From CAXQZM01 sp964228455 (GTDB lineage: Bacteria; Pseudomonadota; Alphaproteobacteria; UBA7985), in assembly GCA_964228455.1 (NCBI GenBank), contig CAXQZM010000040.1, positions 1 through 7,080 on the forward strand: DNA of 7,080 bases. The letters run 5' to 3'. The notes under the pieces were generated by a model. The model saw only the letters and a list, made by a program, of their open reading frames with translations, searched no databases and was not told the DNA's origin. The position numbers were made by a program, and so were the translations under genes. This document shows, one piece after another, positions 1 to 5,796 of the stretch; the first letter of the stretch is position 1; every line of letters starts with the position of its first letter.

Positions 1-242
1 GAAAATCTTCCCAAATGCATTCGTTTTGGGGAGTTGGTGATATAGATGCCGCCAGCAAAATCTGCGATGAATTAATGGGACTTCACAATGGTTTATTTTC
101 AGAGCCAAGTCCAAGCCCTGCAAAATATGCTCTGAGCAAACTTGGAATGATGGAAAATGAAGTACGGCTTCCTTTAGTTCCAATTTCTAGAGACACTGAA
201 TTACTAATTGATAGTGCTATGAAGCAAGCCGGGTTGATTTAA
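1..242 (+). CDS. dapA: 4-hydroxy-tetrahydrodipicolinate synthase, C-terminal part (cut by the window's left edge)
   Basis: This is the 3' end of a gene that begins before the window. The frame starting at base 3 gives 79 codons and ends in TAA at 240-242. DapA condenses pyruvate with aspartate semialdehyde in the cytoplasm, the first committed step of the diaminopimelate/lysine pathway. What can be seen is the C-terminal helical region: GDIDAASKICDELMGLHNGL followed by EPSPSPAKYALSKLG and NEVRLPLVPIS, which matches the typical DapA ending (EPNPxPxKxAL...G, then RLPLxP). The Schiff-base lysine and the catalytic tyrosines lie upstream and cannot be checked. The internal ATG at 15 is not the start. 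dapA upstream of smpB is a common alphaproteobacterial arrangement. The smpB start lies 9 bases after the dapA stop, so the two are probably co-transcribed. Confidence 0.93.
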   Translation, partial: KSSQMHSFWGVGDIDAASKICDELMGLHNGLFSEPSPSPAKYALSKLGMMENEVRLPLVPISRDTELLIDSAMKQAGLI

Positions 243-251
243 GGCTTTGGC

Positions 252-707
252 ATGTCCAAGCAAATAATCGCGCAGAATAGGAAGGCGCGCCACGATTATT
301 TCATTGAAGATACCATGGAAGCGGGCTTGATACTCAGAGGCACAGAAGTGAAAGCTTTGCGAGATGGAAGGGCTTCCATTGGAGAATCCTATGTCGATGA
401 GAGAGCTGGTTCTTTATGGCTGACTGGTGCACATATTTCCGAATATACCCAGGCTAATCGTTTTAATCACGAGCCCACTCGACCACGCGAAATATTGCTA
501 AAAAAGCGTCAGCTAACTAAGCTATTAGGCCAAATTCAAGCCAAAGGCATAACGTTGGTGCCGCTAACGCTCTACTTTAATGAGCGTGGCATAGCAAAAT
601 GTGAAATTGCGCTGGTTAAGGGCAAAAAACAGCACGACAAGCGTCAAAGCGAGAAAGATCGCGATTGGTCTCGACAAAAATCTCGCTTGATGCGCGATTA
701 TGGGTAA
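252..707 (+). CDS. smpB: SsrA-binding protein SmpB
   Basis: This 151-residue protein is the tmRNA partner in trans-translation. It binds the tRNA-like domain of SsrA RNA and brings it to the A site of ribosomes stalled on broken mRNA. The family landmarks are in order: NRKARHDY at residues 9-16, the core strand-turn GLILRGTEVKALRDGR at 25-40, PTRPREILLKKRQL at 75-88, and the basic, normally disordered tail starting GKKQHDKRQSEKDRDW at 124-139. That tail enters the mRNA channel. Length and architecture are normal. The ATG at 252 is the obvious start because the protein begins right at the family N terminus. Only a weak AAGG (241-244) precedes it, overlapping the dapA stop, so coupling to dapA translation is plausible. 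The stop sits 2 bases from the stop of the convergent NYN gene. No tmRNA gene is seen in this window. Confidence 0.97.
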   Translation: MSKQIIAQNRKARHDYFIEDTMEAGLILRGTEVKALRDGRASIGESYVDERAGSLWLTGAHISEYTQANRFNHEPTRPREILLKKRQLTKLLGQIQAKGITLVPLTLYFNERGIAKCEIALVKGKKQHDKRQSEKDRDWSRQKSRLMRDYG

Positions 708-709
708 GG

Positions 710-1252
710 TTATTCTGATTTGGGGCGAGCTATTTGCTGTCGTAATTCCGTTAACTCGATGAACTGATCAGCTTGCCTCCGAAGTTCGTCAGCTATCATT
801 GGGGGTTGAGATTTGATTGTTGATATGACCGTAACTCTCACCCCTTTGCGTTGCACAGCAGCAACCAGAGCTTTAAAATCGCCATCTCCTGAGAATAGAA
901 CGATGTGATCTACCTTCTCAGCTATTTCGAGCATATCAACAGCCATTTCAATGTCCATCGAGCCCTTTGTTTTCCGGCGCCCAGAAGAGTCAGTGAATTC
1001 TTTGGCTGGCTTGGTGATGATAGAGTAACCATTATAATCAAGCCAGTCTACTAAAGGTTTTATTGGCGAGTAGTCTGTATCTTCTAGTAACGCCGTATAA
1101 TATGAGGCCCGAAGAAGGATCGAAGTTTCACCAAAATGCCTGAGCAGTGACTTATAGTCGATATCAAATTCCAACGCACGTGCAGTGGCGTAGAGGTTTG
1201 AGCCGTCGATGAAGAGCGCCAGGCGTTCGCCGGCGTAAAATTGTGCCGTCAT
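710..1252 (-). CDS. NYN-domain (LabA/DUF88-like) putative ribonuclease
   Basis: This is a 180-residue protein of the LabA-like NYN family, a PIN-like metal-dependent nuclease fold. The acidic residues expected of the active site are visible: D16 in FIDGSNLY (14-21), D100 and D106 in SMDIEMAVDM (98-107), and D123/D125 in LFSGDGDF (119-126). A conserved segment IADELRRQADQFIEL spans 153-167. Family members are thought to cleave RNA, but the substrate of this conserved alphaproteobacterial version is not known to me. I chose the ATG at 1252 because the family usually begins shortly before the ERLALFIDGSN strand. An in-frame TTG at 1297 would add 15 residues (MGPYPAPTILNNEIS) and lies inside a GC-rich inverted repeat, so it is unlikely. 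The SD is weak (GAG about 9 bases upstream). The gene is convergent with smpB and divergent from folK. It is the only minus-strand gene here and probably has its own promoter. Confidence 0.9.
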   Translation of the reverse strand: MTAQFYAGERLALFIDGSNLYATARALEFDIDYKSLLRHFGETSILLRASYYTALLEDTDYSPIKPLVDWLDYNGYSIITKPAKEFTDSSGRRKTKGSMDIEMAVDMLEIAEKVDHIVLFSGDGDFKALVAAVQRKGVRVTVISTIKSQPPMIADELRRQADQFIELTELRQQIARPKSE

Positions 1253-1392
1253 AGAAATCTCATTATTTAAAATGGTGGGGGCCGGATATGGCCCCAACCA
1301 CGATGTTTAAGTCGTCGAAAGAATATGCTTAGTAAATGAAACATGCTCCTGGGGGCTTCAAGTCATAGGCAAAGGTTTAAAGGTAAATATTT
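1253..1392. other. Divergent intergenic region between the NYN gene and folK
   Basis: This 140-base gap must hold the 5' ends of both the minus-strand NYN transcript and the plus-strand folK transcript, unless folK is read from elsewhere. It contains the inverted repeat at 1273-1300 (listed separately). I see no strong sigma70-type -35/-10 pair on either strand. The best minus-strand candidate is TTGAAG followed 17 bases later by CATTTA, which is poor. No tRNA or recognised riboswitch is visible. The right end carries two AAAGG stretches, the second of which serves folK. Confidence 0.6.
1273..1300 (-). terminator. Terminator-like hairpin in the NYN gene leader
   Basis: TGGTGGGGGCC (1273-1283) and GGCCCCAACCA (1290-1300) form an 11-bp inverted repeat with one mismatch and a 6-base spacer. 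Read on the minus strand, the second arm is followed directly by TTTTAAAT, the layout of an intrinsic terminator. There is no T-run after it on the plus strand. It ends 20 bases before the NYN ATG, so it could act as an attenuator, as the end of a short minus-strand RNA, or simply as a leader structure. The fold is seen in the sequence; the role is inferred. Confidence 0.45.
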
Positions 1393-1395
1393 GTG
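1379..1395 (+). promoter_or_regulatory. Ribosome binding site and GTG start of folK
   Basis: AAAGG at 1379-1383 lies 9 bases before GTG at 1393. An in-frame TAA at 1384-1386 rules out any start further upstream, and the FolK strand KFIGLGTN begins right after the GTG. The GTG is therefore the start and not an internal valine. Confidence 0.75.
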
Positions 1396-1896
1396 AGTAA
1401 ATTCATTGGGTTGGGCACAAATTTGCCCCTGGCGGACCAACGCAACGGTCAAAAAATACTTTTCGACGCCCTTGAGGTTTTGAATGCGGCGGGTTTGAAT
1501 ACTGTCGCTATTTCAGATTTTTATCGGACTGAGCCTGTGCCAGTTTCTGATCAAAATTGGTATGTAAACGCAGTGGCTGAAATTCAGACAGATTTAAGCC
1601 CAGAGCGAGTTTTGGAGACTTTGCACCGCGTTGAGGCTGAGTTTGGTAGGGTGCGCGGAGAGCGGAATGCAGCGCGCACACTCGATTTAGATATTATTGC
1701 TTTTGATAGCCTTGTTACACCAGAAACTGGACCAGCACCTCATATTCCACACCCCAGGATGCAAGATCGTGCATTTGTTCTGATCCCGTTAGCCGATGTT
1801 TCTCCACGTTGGTGCCATCCGGTAACGGGTGCGAGTCTCTCAGAATTAATAGATCGGCTTCCAACAGGGCAAAGAATCGAACCTCTTGAAGTTTAG
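1393..1896 (+). CDS. folK: 2-amino-4-hydroxy-6-hydroxymethyldihydropteridine pyrophosphokinase
   Basis: FolK (167 residues) transfers pyrophosphate from ATP to 6-hydroxymethyl-7,8-dihydropterin in cytoplasmic folate synthesis, just before dihydropteroate synthase. The N-terminal strand IGLGTNL (5-11) is followed by FYRTEPVPVSDQNWYVNAV (43-61), which includes the substrate-side loop and aromatic residues. The family signature RNAARTLDLDII is at 91-102, where D98 and D100 are the expected magnesium ligands. HPRMQDRAFVLIPLADV (120-136) completes the core. Length is normal and no key residue is missing. The usual partners folB and folP are not adjacent, so this is a stand-alone copy. It begins with GTG, supported by an AAAGG SD and an upstream in-frame stop. 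The gene opens the plus-strand run leading to rpoZ, 76 bases downstream, with no terminator visible in between. Confidence 0.95.
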   Translation: MSKFIGLGTNLPLADQRNGQKILFDALEVLNAAGLNTVAISDFYRTEPVPVSDQNWYVNAVAEIQTDLSPERVLETLHRVEAEFGRVRGERNAARTLDLDIIAFDSLVTPETGPAPHIPHPRMQDRAFVLIPLADVSPRWCHPVTGASLSELIDRLPTGQRIEPLEV

Positions 1897-1972
1897 GTTG
1901 CAACGTTTTAAGGGCGCTTTCTCACCCGGCTGGAAAGTCAACACCTCCCTTCAGAACTAAGGACTGCGATCT
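1897..1972 (+). other. folK-rpoZ intergenic spacer with the rpoZ SD
   Basis: This 76-base spacer is the longest gap within the plus-strand run and the most likely place for a promoter serving rpoZ-rel. No convincing -35/-10 pair is visible; TTGAAG (1886-1891) with TAAGGG 17 bases later is only a weak match. There is no stem-loop plus T-run that would end the folK transcript. AAGGA at 1959-1963, 9 bases before the ATG, is a good SD for rpoZ. Confidence 0.5.
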
Positions 1973-2335
1973 ATGGCGCGCGTTACCGTTGAAGACTGTA
2001 TTAACGAAATCCCAAATCGATTTGAGCTGGTTATGAAAGCGGCGCATCGCGCACGTAACATTGGCGGGGGAGCTCCGATCACCATCGATCGTGATAATGA
2101 CAAGAACCCTGTTGTTGCATTGCGTGAAATCGCTGATCAAACGGTGGACCTAGACAATCTAGAGGCTGGATTAGTTACTAACATGCAGCGTTACGTGGCG
2201 CCGGAAGAGAGAGCGGACGTTGCAGATGCAGATTCTTCACAAGACTTGCTTCGTTCTTCTTCATTCCGAGATAGAATGATTGGCGATTCAATGCCTCATA
2301 TGATCTTCGAAGACGTTGACGTTAGGGAAGATTAA
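1973..2335 (+). CDS. rpoZ: DNA-directed RNA polymerase subunit omega
   Basis: Omega (120 residues) wraps around the beta' C terminus, aids RNA polymerase assembly and forms part of a ppGpp-binding surface. The conserved N-terminal domain is clear: MARVTVEDC (1-9), PNRFELVMKAAHRAR (14-28), and the signature TIDRDNDKNPVVALREIA (37-54). The MAR start is the piece that contacts ppGpp at the beta'-omega site in E. coli. Residues from about 76 on form a loosely conserved tail rich in Asp, Glu and Ser and ending FEDVDVRED. Such tails are common in alphaproteobacterial omegas and are probably disordered. The ATG at 1973 has a good SD (AAGGA). rel begins 19 bases after the stop, so enzyme and target of the alarmone are very probably on one mRNA. 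Confidence 0.95.
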   Translation: MARVTVEDCINEIPNRFELVMKAAHRARNIGGGAPITIDRDNDKNPVVALREIADQTVDLDNLEAGLVTNMQRYVAPEERADVADADSSQDLLRSSSFRDRMIGDSMPHMIFEDVDVRED

Positions 2336-2336
2336 A

Positions 2337-2357
2337 CCCCATATAGGGGGATAGATG
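2337..2357 (+). promoter_or_regulatory. Possible hairpin over the rel Shine-Dalgarno
   Basis: CCCC (2337-2340) and GGGGG (2346-2350) flank the 5-base loop ATATA. The G-run is also the SD of rel (AGGGGG, 2345-2350, 4 bases before the ATG). In the rpoZ-rel mRNA this small stem would hide the SD, while a ribosome finishing rpoZ would melt it. The pairing is visible in the sequence; a regulatory role is inference. Confidence 0.35.
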
Positions 2358-4496
2358 CGCCCCGTTAATGATCTTCAAGCGGCATTAACCGCCTATGACC
2401 CCGATGCGGATATAGCTTTATTGGGTAAAGCTTATGATTTTGGCCGCGAGGCGCATGAGGGTCAGGTTAGAGCCAACGGCAAGCCTTATTTTGAGCATCC
2501 AATAGAAGTTGCAATGATTGCTGCGGATTTGGAGCTAGATCAGGCAACTGTTATCACGGCACTTCTCCATGACGTAGTGGAAGATACGCCGATATCGGTA
2601 GCGGAAATTAACCAGCAGTTCGGTGAAGACGTAGCAAGTCTTGTTGACGGCGTGACTAAACTCAGTGTGCTCGAGTTAAAGTCTAAGAGGACGAAACAAG
2701 CTGAAAATTTTCAAAAGTTGATGGTAGCCGCATCAGAAGACGTTCGAGTTCTTTTGGTAAAGTTAGCAGACCGACTGCATAATATGCGCACTCTGCATCC
2801 ATTACGTCCAGATAAGCGGGTCAGAATTTCCCACGAGACAATGGATATTTATGCACCATTGGCCGAGCGAATGGGCATGGCTGAAATGAAGGATGAGCTG
2901 AAAGACATCGCCTTCTCTTATATCAACCCAGAAGGCCGAGAGGCCGTAAAAGTTCGTCTCGATGCCGTTATGTCGGATGGTATGAAACTCGTCGAGGGCA
3001 TCATTTATGAGCTGGAAGGTGTGTTGCGGCTCAACTCAATGGAACCAAAAATCTCAGGTCGGGTTAAAACTCTCTACTCAATATTTGAGAAAATGACTCG
3101 AAAAGAGGTGGAGTTTGATCAGCTTTCTGACATCATGGGATTTCGTTTGATTTTGCCCTCGATATCAGACTGCTATGCAGCTCTTGGATACCTGCACGGG
3201 GCTTACCAAATGGTCCCGGGTCGGTTTAAAGATTATATATCCCTGCCAAAAAGAAATGGATATAAGTCGCTGCATACGGGCTTAATTGGCCCAAAAAATC
3301 GTAAAATTGAAATCCAGATTCGTACTCCTAAAATGCATGAGTTAGCTGAGAAGGGTGTTGCGGCTCATTTCTCATATAAGCGCGGAGATATAGGCCTAAA
3401 AAGCGCAGCAGAGTTCGGTTGGTTGAGGCAGCTCCAAGATATTATGGAAGCCAGTGATGACCCTGAGGAGTTGCTCGAGCATTCAAAAATTGATCTTTTT
3501 GCGGATCAGGTATTTTGTTTTACGCCAAAAGGAGAGCTTGTCGCTCTTCCGAATGGTGCAACTTTGGTCGATTTTGCCTACCAGGTTCACTCAGCTGTGG
3601 GTGACACCTGTGTGGGTGGATTAGTTAACGGAAGAAATCGACCCTTAACCCATCAGCTAGTAAATGGGGACCAGGTCGAGATTCTCAGATCGAAAAATGC
3701 ACAGCCGAGCCCTGATTGGGAAACTTTTGTGGTTACTGGCAAAGCTAAGGCAGCGATTAGGCGATTTAGGAGGCAGTCTGAGCGTGATCAGTATGTTGAG
3801 CTTGGTCAGCAGCTTGTGCAAAGGTTTTTTGAGGCTGAAGATTATGAGTTGACCCGGAAAGGCTTAGAGGCCTCTCTCAGTAAATTACGCCTGCATGAGA
3901 TTGAAGAGATCCTTGCGCGGGTAGGCTCTGGGATTTTGAGCGCCCGCGAGGTTCTTTACGCTGTTTATCCCGCTGCTAAAGATGCGCATGAGCGAGCTAT
4001 TCGCGATAAGGCAAATCAAATCACAGATAGACGAAGTGACAAGAAGCAGGGTCCTGTAACTATTGGTGGGTTGGTAAAGGGAATGGCCTATCGTTTGGCC
4101 GGTTGCTGCCATCCGCTACCAGGCGATCAGATTGTTGGAATTGTTCATACCGGTTCGGGAATAACGATACATACAGCAGATTGCGAGACTCTGGTAAATT
4201 TCGAGGAGGAGCCAGAGCGTTGGCTAGCAGTTACCTGGGAGCAAGACGGGCAGGGGTCTGCCGTTGGTCGATTAGAAGTGATGTTGCATAACAAACCTGG
4301 CTCCCTTGGTGAATTATCGACGGTAATTGGTAAATCACTTGGGAATATTTCGAACATAAGAATACAATCCCGTGACACTGATTTTTTCCAAATGCTTATC
4401 GATGTTGAGGTGTCAGATTTACGTAATCTCAACAATATTGTTGCAGCCTTGCGTGCTTCAAAAGTCGTCGCGCAAGTAAGCCGGTCTAGGCAGTAA
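2355..4496 (+). CDS. rel: Bifunctional (p)ppGpp synthetase/hydrolase (RelA/SpoT family)
   Basis: This long RSH enzyme (713 residues) makes (p)ppGpp from GDP/GTP and ATP and also hydrolyses it. The hydrolase domain has all expected metal-site residues: H48 in YFEHP, HD at 72-73 and ED at 76-77 in LLHDVVEDT, and D139/N143 in KLADRLHNMRTL. The synthetase has GRVKTLYSIFEKM (235-247), RFKDYISLPKRNGYKSLHTG (290-309) and EIQIRT (319-324). The RFKD motif (290-293) is the form found in bifunctional enzymes, unlike the ExDD form of synthetase-only RelA. Then come a TGS domain (about 382-446), a helical region, a conserved-cysteine element (C584, C585, H586, H606, C610) and a C-terminal ACT domain (about 638-711). 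Both activities therefore look intact, as expected of the single Rsh of an alphaproteobacterium. The ATG at 2355 follows AGGGGG. The TAA shares one base with the acpS start. Confidence 0.96.
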   Translation: MRPVNDLQAALTAYDPDADIALLGKAYDFGREAHEGQVRANGKPYFEHPIEVAMIAADLELDQATVITALLHDVVEDTPISVAEINQQFGEDVASLVDGVTKLSVLELKSKRTKQAENFQKLMVAASEDVRVLLVKLADRLHNMRTLHPLRPDKRVRISHETMDIYAPLAERMGMAEMKDELKDIAFSYINPEGREAVKVRLDAVMSDGMKLVEGIIYELEGVLRLNSMEPKISGRVKTLYSIFEKMTRKEVEFDQLSDIMGFRLILPSISDCYAALGYLHGAYQMVPGRFKDYISLPKRNGYKSLHTGLIGPKNRKIEIQIRTPKMHELAEKGVAAHFSYKRGDIGLKSAAEFGWLRQLQDIMEASDDPEELLEHSKIDLFADQVFCFTPKGELVALPNGATLVDFAYQVHSAVGDTCVGGLVNGRNRPLTHQLVNGDQVEILRSKNAQPSPDWETFVVTGKAKAAIRRFRRQSERDQYVELGQQLVQRFFEAEDYELTRKGLEASLSKLRLHEIEEILARVGSGILSAREVLYAVYPAAKDAHERAIRDKANQITDRRSDKKQGPVTIGGLVKGMAYRLAGCCHPLPGDQIVGIVHTGSGITIHTADCETLVNFEEEPERWLAVTWEQDGQGSAVGRLEVMLHNKPGSLGELSTVIGKSLGNISNIRIQSRDTDFFQMLIDVEVSDLRNLNNIVAALRASKVVAQVSRSRQ

Positions 4497-4951
4497 TGAT
4501 AATAGGCTTAGGTAATGACATAGTAGACACTCGGCGATTGAAGGCAACGTGGGATCGGCGGAGCAATCGTTTCGTAAGCCGAATTTATACGCCTGCAGAA
4601 CAAGAATTTTGCTTGTCTAAATTCAGTCCAATTGATGCTTTTGGTCGATATTATGCTGCTAAAGAAGCTGCGGTAAAAGCGCTAGGTACTGGTTTCACGG
4701 GTGGCGTAAGTTGGCGGTCAGTGGAGGTTATCCGACGTACGAACATGAAGCCTACACTCGCCTTTCATGGAGCTGCTCTGCAGCGCTTAGAAGATATGAC
4801 CCCTAATGGCTACGAGCCAAGATGGGAGTTATCAATGAGTGATGAGCCACCATATGCATCTGCGGTGGTCGTTTTGTTTGCTGTCAAAGTAAGTGAACAA
4901 GTTGCCCGGAGTTCAACAACCCGATATAGCCTCAAAGACACAAGAGAGTAG
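4496..4951 (+). CDS. acpS: Holo-[acyl-carrier-protein] synthase
   Basis: AcpS (151 residues) moves 4'-phosphopantetheine from coenzyme A to a serine of apo-ACP, switching on fatty acid synthesis. The N terminus IIGLGNDIVD (2-11) holds the magnesium ligand D8. The second signature RYYAAKEAAVKALGTG (51-66) holds the other metal ligand E57 and K56, and FTGGVSWRSVEV (67-78) follows. The catalytic core ends near residue 131. The last 20 or so residues (from VSEQVARSS) are a polar tail longer than in E. coli AcpS (about 126 residues) and have no recognisable motif. The start overlaps the rel stop as TAATG with a short AGG at 4488-4490, so translational coupling to rel is likely. In many alphaproteobacteria pdxJ sits directly before acpS; here nothing does. 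Confidence 0.94.
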   Translation: MIIGLGNDIVDTRRLKATWDRRSNRFVSRIYTPAEQEFCLSKFSPIDAFGRYYAAKEAAVKALGTGFTGGVSWRSVEVIRRTNMKPTLAFHGAALQRLEDMTPNGYEPRWELSMSDEPPYASAVVVLFAVKVSEQVARSSTTRYSLKDTRE

Positions 4952-4959
4952 GATCAAAT

Positions 4960-5796
4960 ATGGCTGAAAGACGTCGTCGTCGCAGCTCGCGCATGAAGTC
5001 TGAAATATCATCAGGGAGTAAGGAGAAGAAGGGCGAAAGCTGGCTATCGTTAATCGTATCGACTGCCGCAATCGTTTTTGTCGTGAAGTCCTTTATCATC
5101 GACTCATTTTGGATTCCAAGCTCTTCAATGGAGCCTACTCTGGACATTGGCGATTTCATTGTCGTTACAAAGTGGTCTTATGGATATAACCGCCATTCGC
5201 TTATGTTTGACCCACCTATCTTCAGGGGACAAAGACTTTGGCCCAGAGATCCTAGTCGTGGCGATGTTGTAGTTTTTGATGCTACAGCTTCTGCCCCGGG
5301 TCAAGTTGTTGCAGATCAATCTGCTTATATCGATTTAGAAAATGGAGGTAGGCACATAATTAAAAGAGTTGTGGGTCTTCCAGGTGATCGTGTTCAATTG
5401 CTGAACGGCTTAGTCATTATAACAACAGCAAACGGTAAAACATTATCTTTTTCTAGGGATGAAATCGAGCTCTCGGGCGAGAGCGCTAGAGCGATGACTT
5501 ATAGCGAGACAAATCCTGAGGGACGGTCTTATCTTGTTCGTGAACTGCGTGGCATTGTTACCGATGACAACTTCGATACGGCAAATGGAGGATGGTTTAA
5601 CCATTTTACCGACGGCACTGTTCCAGAAGGTCATGTTTTTGTGATGGGTGATAATCGAGATCAGTCTTCAGATAGCCGCGCTTCTCTCCGATCTATACCG
5701 ATATACAAAATTGTTGGCCAAGCTCAGTTCTCATTGTTCTCATTAAACGAGAACTGGTTGCCTCGGATTGATAAGTTCTTTCGGCCAATTCGTTGA
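4960..5796 (+). CDS. lepB: Signal peptidase I
   Basis: LepB (278 residues) is the inner-membrane serine protease that removes signal peptides from exported proteins on the periplasmic side. The N terminus is very basic (five arginines in a row at 4-8). One hydrophobic span follows at about 28-47 (WLSLIVSTAAIVFVVKSFII), giving an N-in, catalytic-domain-out topology with one membrane segment rather than the two of E. coli. The catalytic serine is S56 in IPSSSMEPTL (52-61). RGDVVVF (100-106) follows. The general-base lysine is K135 in IIKRVVGLPGD (133-143), and the final box is MGDNRDQSSDSR (229-240). About 85 residues separate the K135 box from the GDNRD box, as is common in proteobacterial enzymes. 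AGGA at 4950-4953, overlapping the acpS stop, is the SD. The TGA overlaps the rnc start by one base. Confidence 0.96.
   Translation: MAERRRRRSSRMKSEISSGSKEKKGESWLSLIVSTAAIVFVVKSFIIDSFWIPSSSMEPTLDIGDFIVVTKWSYGYNRHSLMFDPPIFRGQRLWPRDPSRGDVVVFDATASAPGQVVADQSAYIDLENGGRHIIKRVVGLPGDRVQLLNGLVIITTANGKTLSFSRDEIELSGESARAMTYSETNPEGRSYLVRELRGIVTDDNFDTANGGWFNHFTDGTVPEGHVFVMGDNRDQSSDSRASLRSIPIYKIVGQAQFSLFSLNENWLPRIDKFFRPIR
5725..5756 (+). repeat. 8-bp inverted repeat and 9-bp tandem repeat at the lepB 3' end, before rnc
   Basis: CAGTTCTC (5725-5732) and GAGAACTG (5749-5756) are perfect inverted copies with a 16-base spacer. Inside, GTTCTCATT is duplicated in tandem (5727-5735, 5736-5744), so the second copy gives an alternative 6-bp stem with the same right arm. 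The repeat encodes FSLFSL near the LepB C terminus. The right arm ends 39 bases before the rnc ATG. The repeats are directly visible; any regulatory role is speculative. Confidence 0.5.

Noticed and set aside
284..291. GGCGCGCC octamer, found again near 6497
   Set aside because: Both copies are explained by the coding of conserved SmpB and Era residues; two copies are not evidence of a motif family.
1309..1365. Sigma70-like promoter boxes in the NYN-folK gap (minus strand TTGAAG/CATTTA; plus strand TATGCT)
   Set aside because: Each has at most one passable half-site and a poor partner; not enough to call a promoter.
1336..1368. Tiny open frame MKHAPGGFKS ahead of folK, a possible leader peptide
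   Set aside because: Ten codons with no clear SD and no run of regulatory codons; frames this short arise by chance.
1715..2140. Minus-strand open frames over folK and rpoZ (and similar ones over rel, lepB and rnc)
   Set aside because: They lie opposite or out of frame with clearly conserved genes and their translations resemble no family; treated as shadows.
5469..5484. Palindrome GCTCTCG-GG-CGAGAGC inside lepB
   Set aside because: It lies mid-gene, encodes an ordinary stretch of the protein and has no T-run or nearby start codon.
5793..5795. TTG as the start of RNase III
   Set aside because: The ATG one codon later forms the classic TGATG overlap with lepB and is the more usual start.
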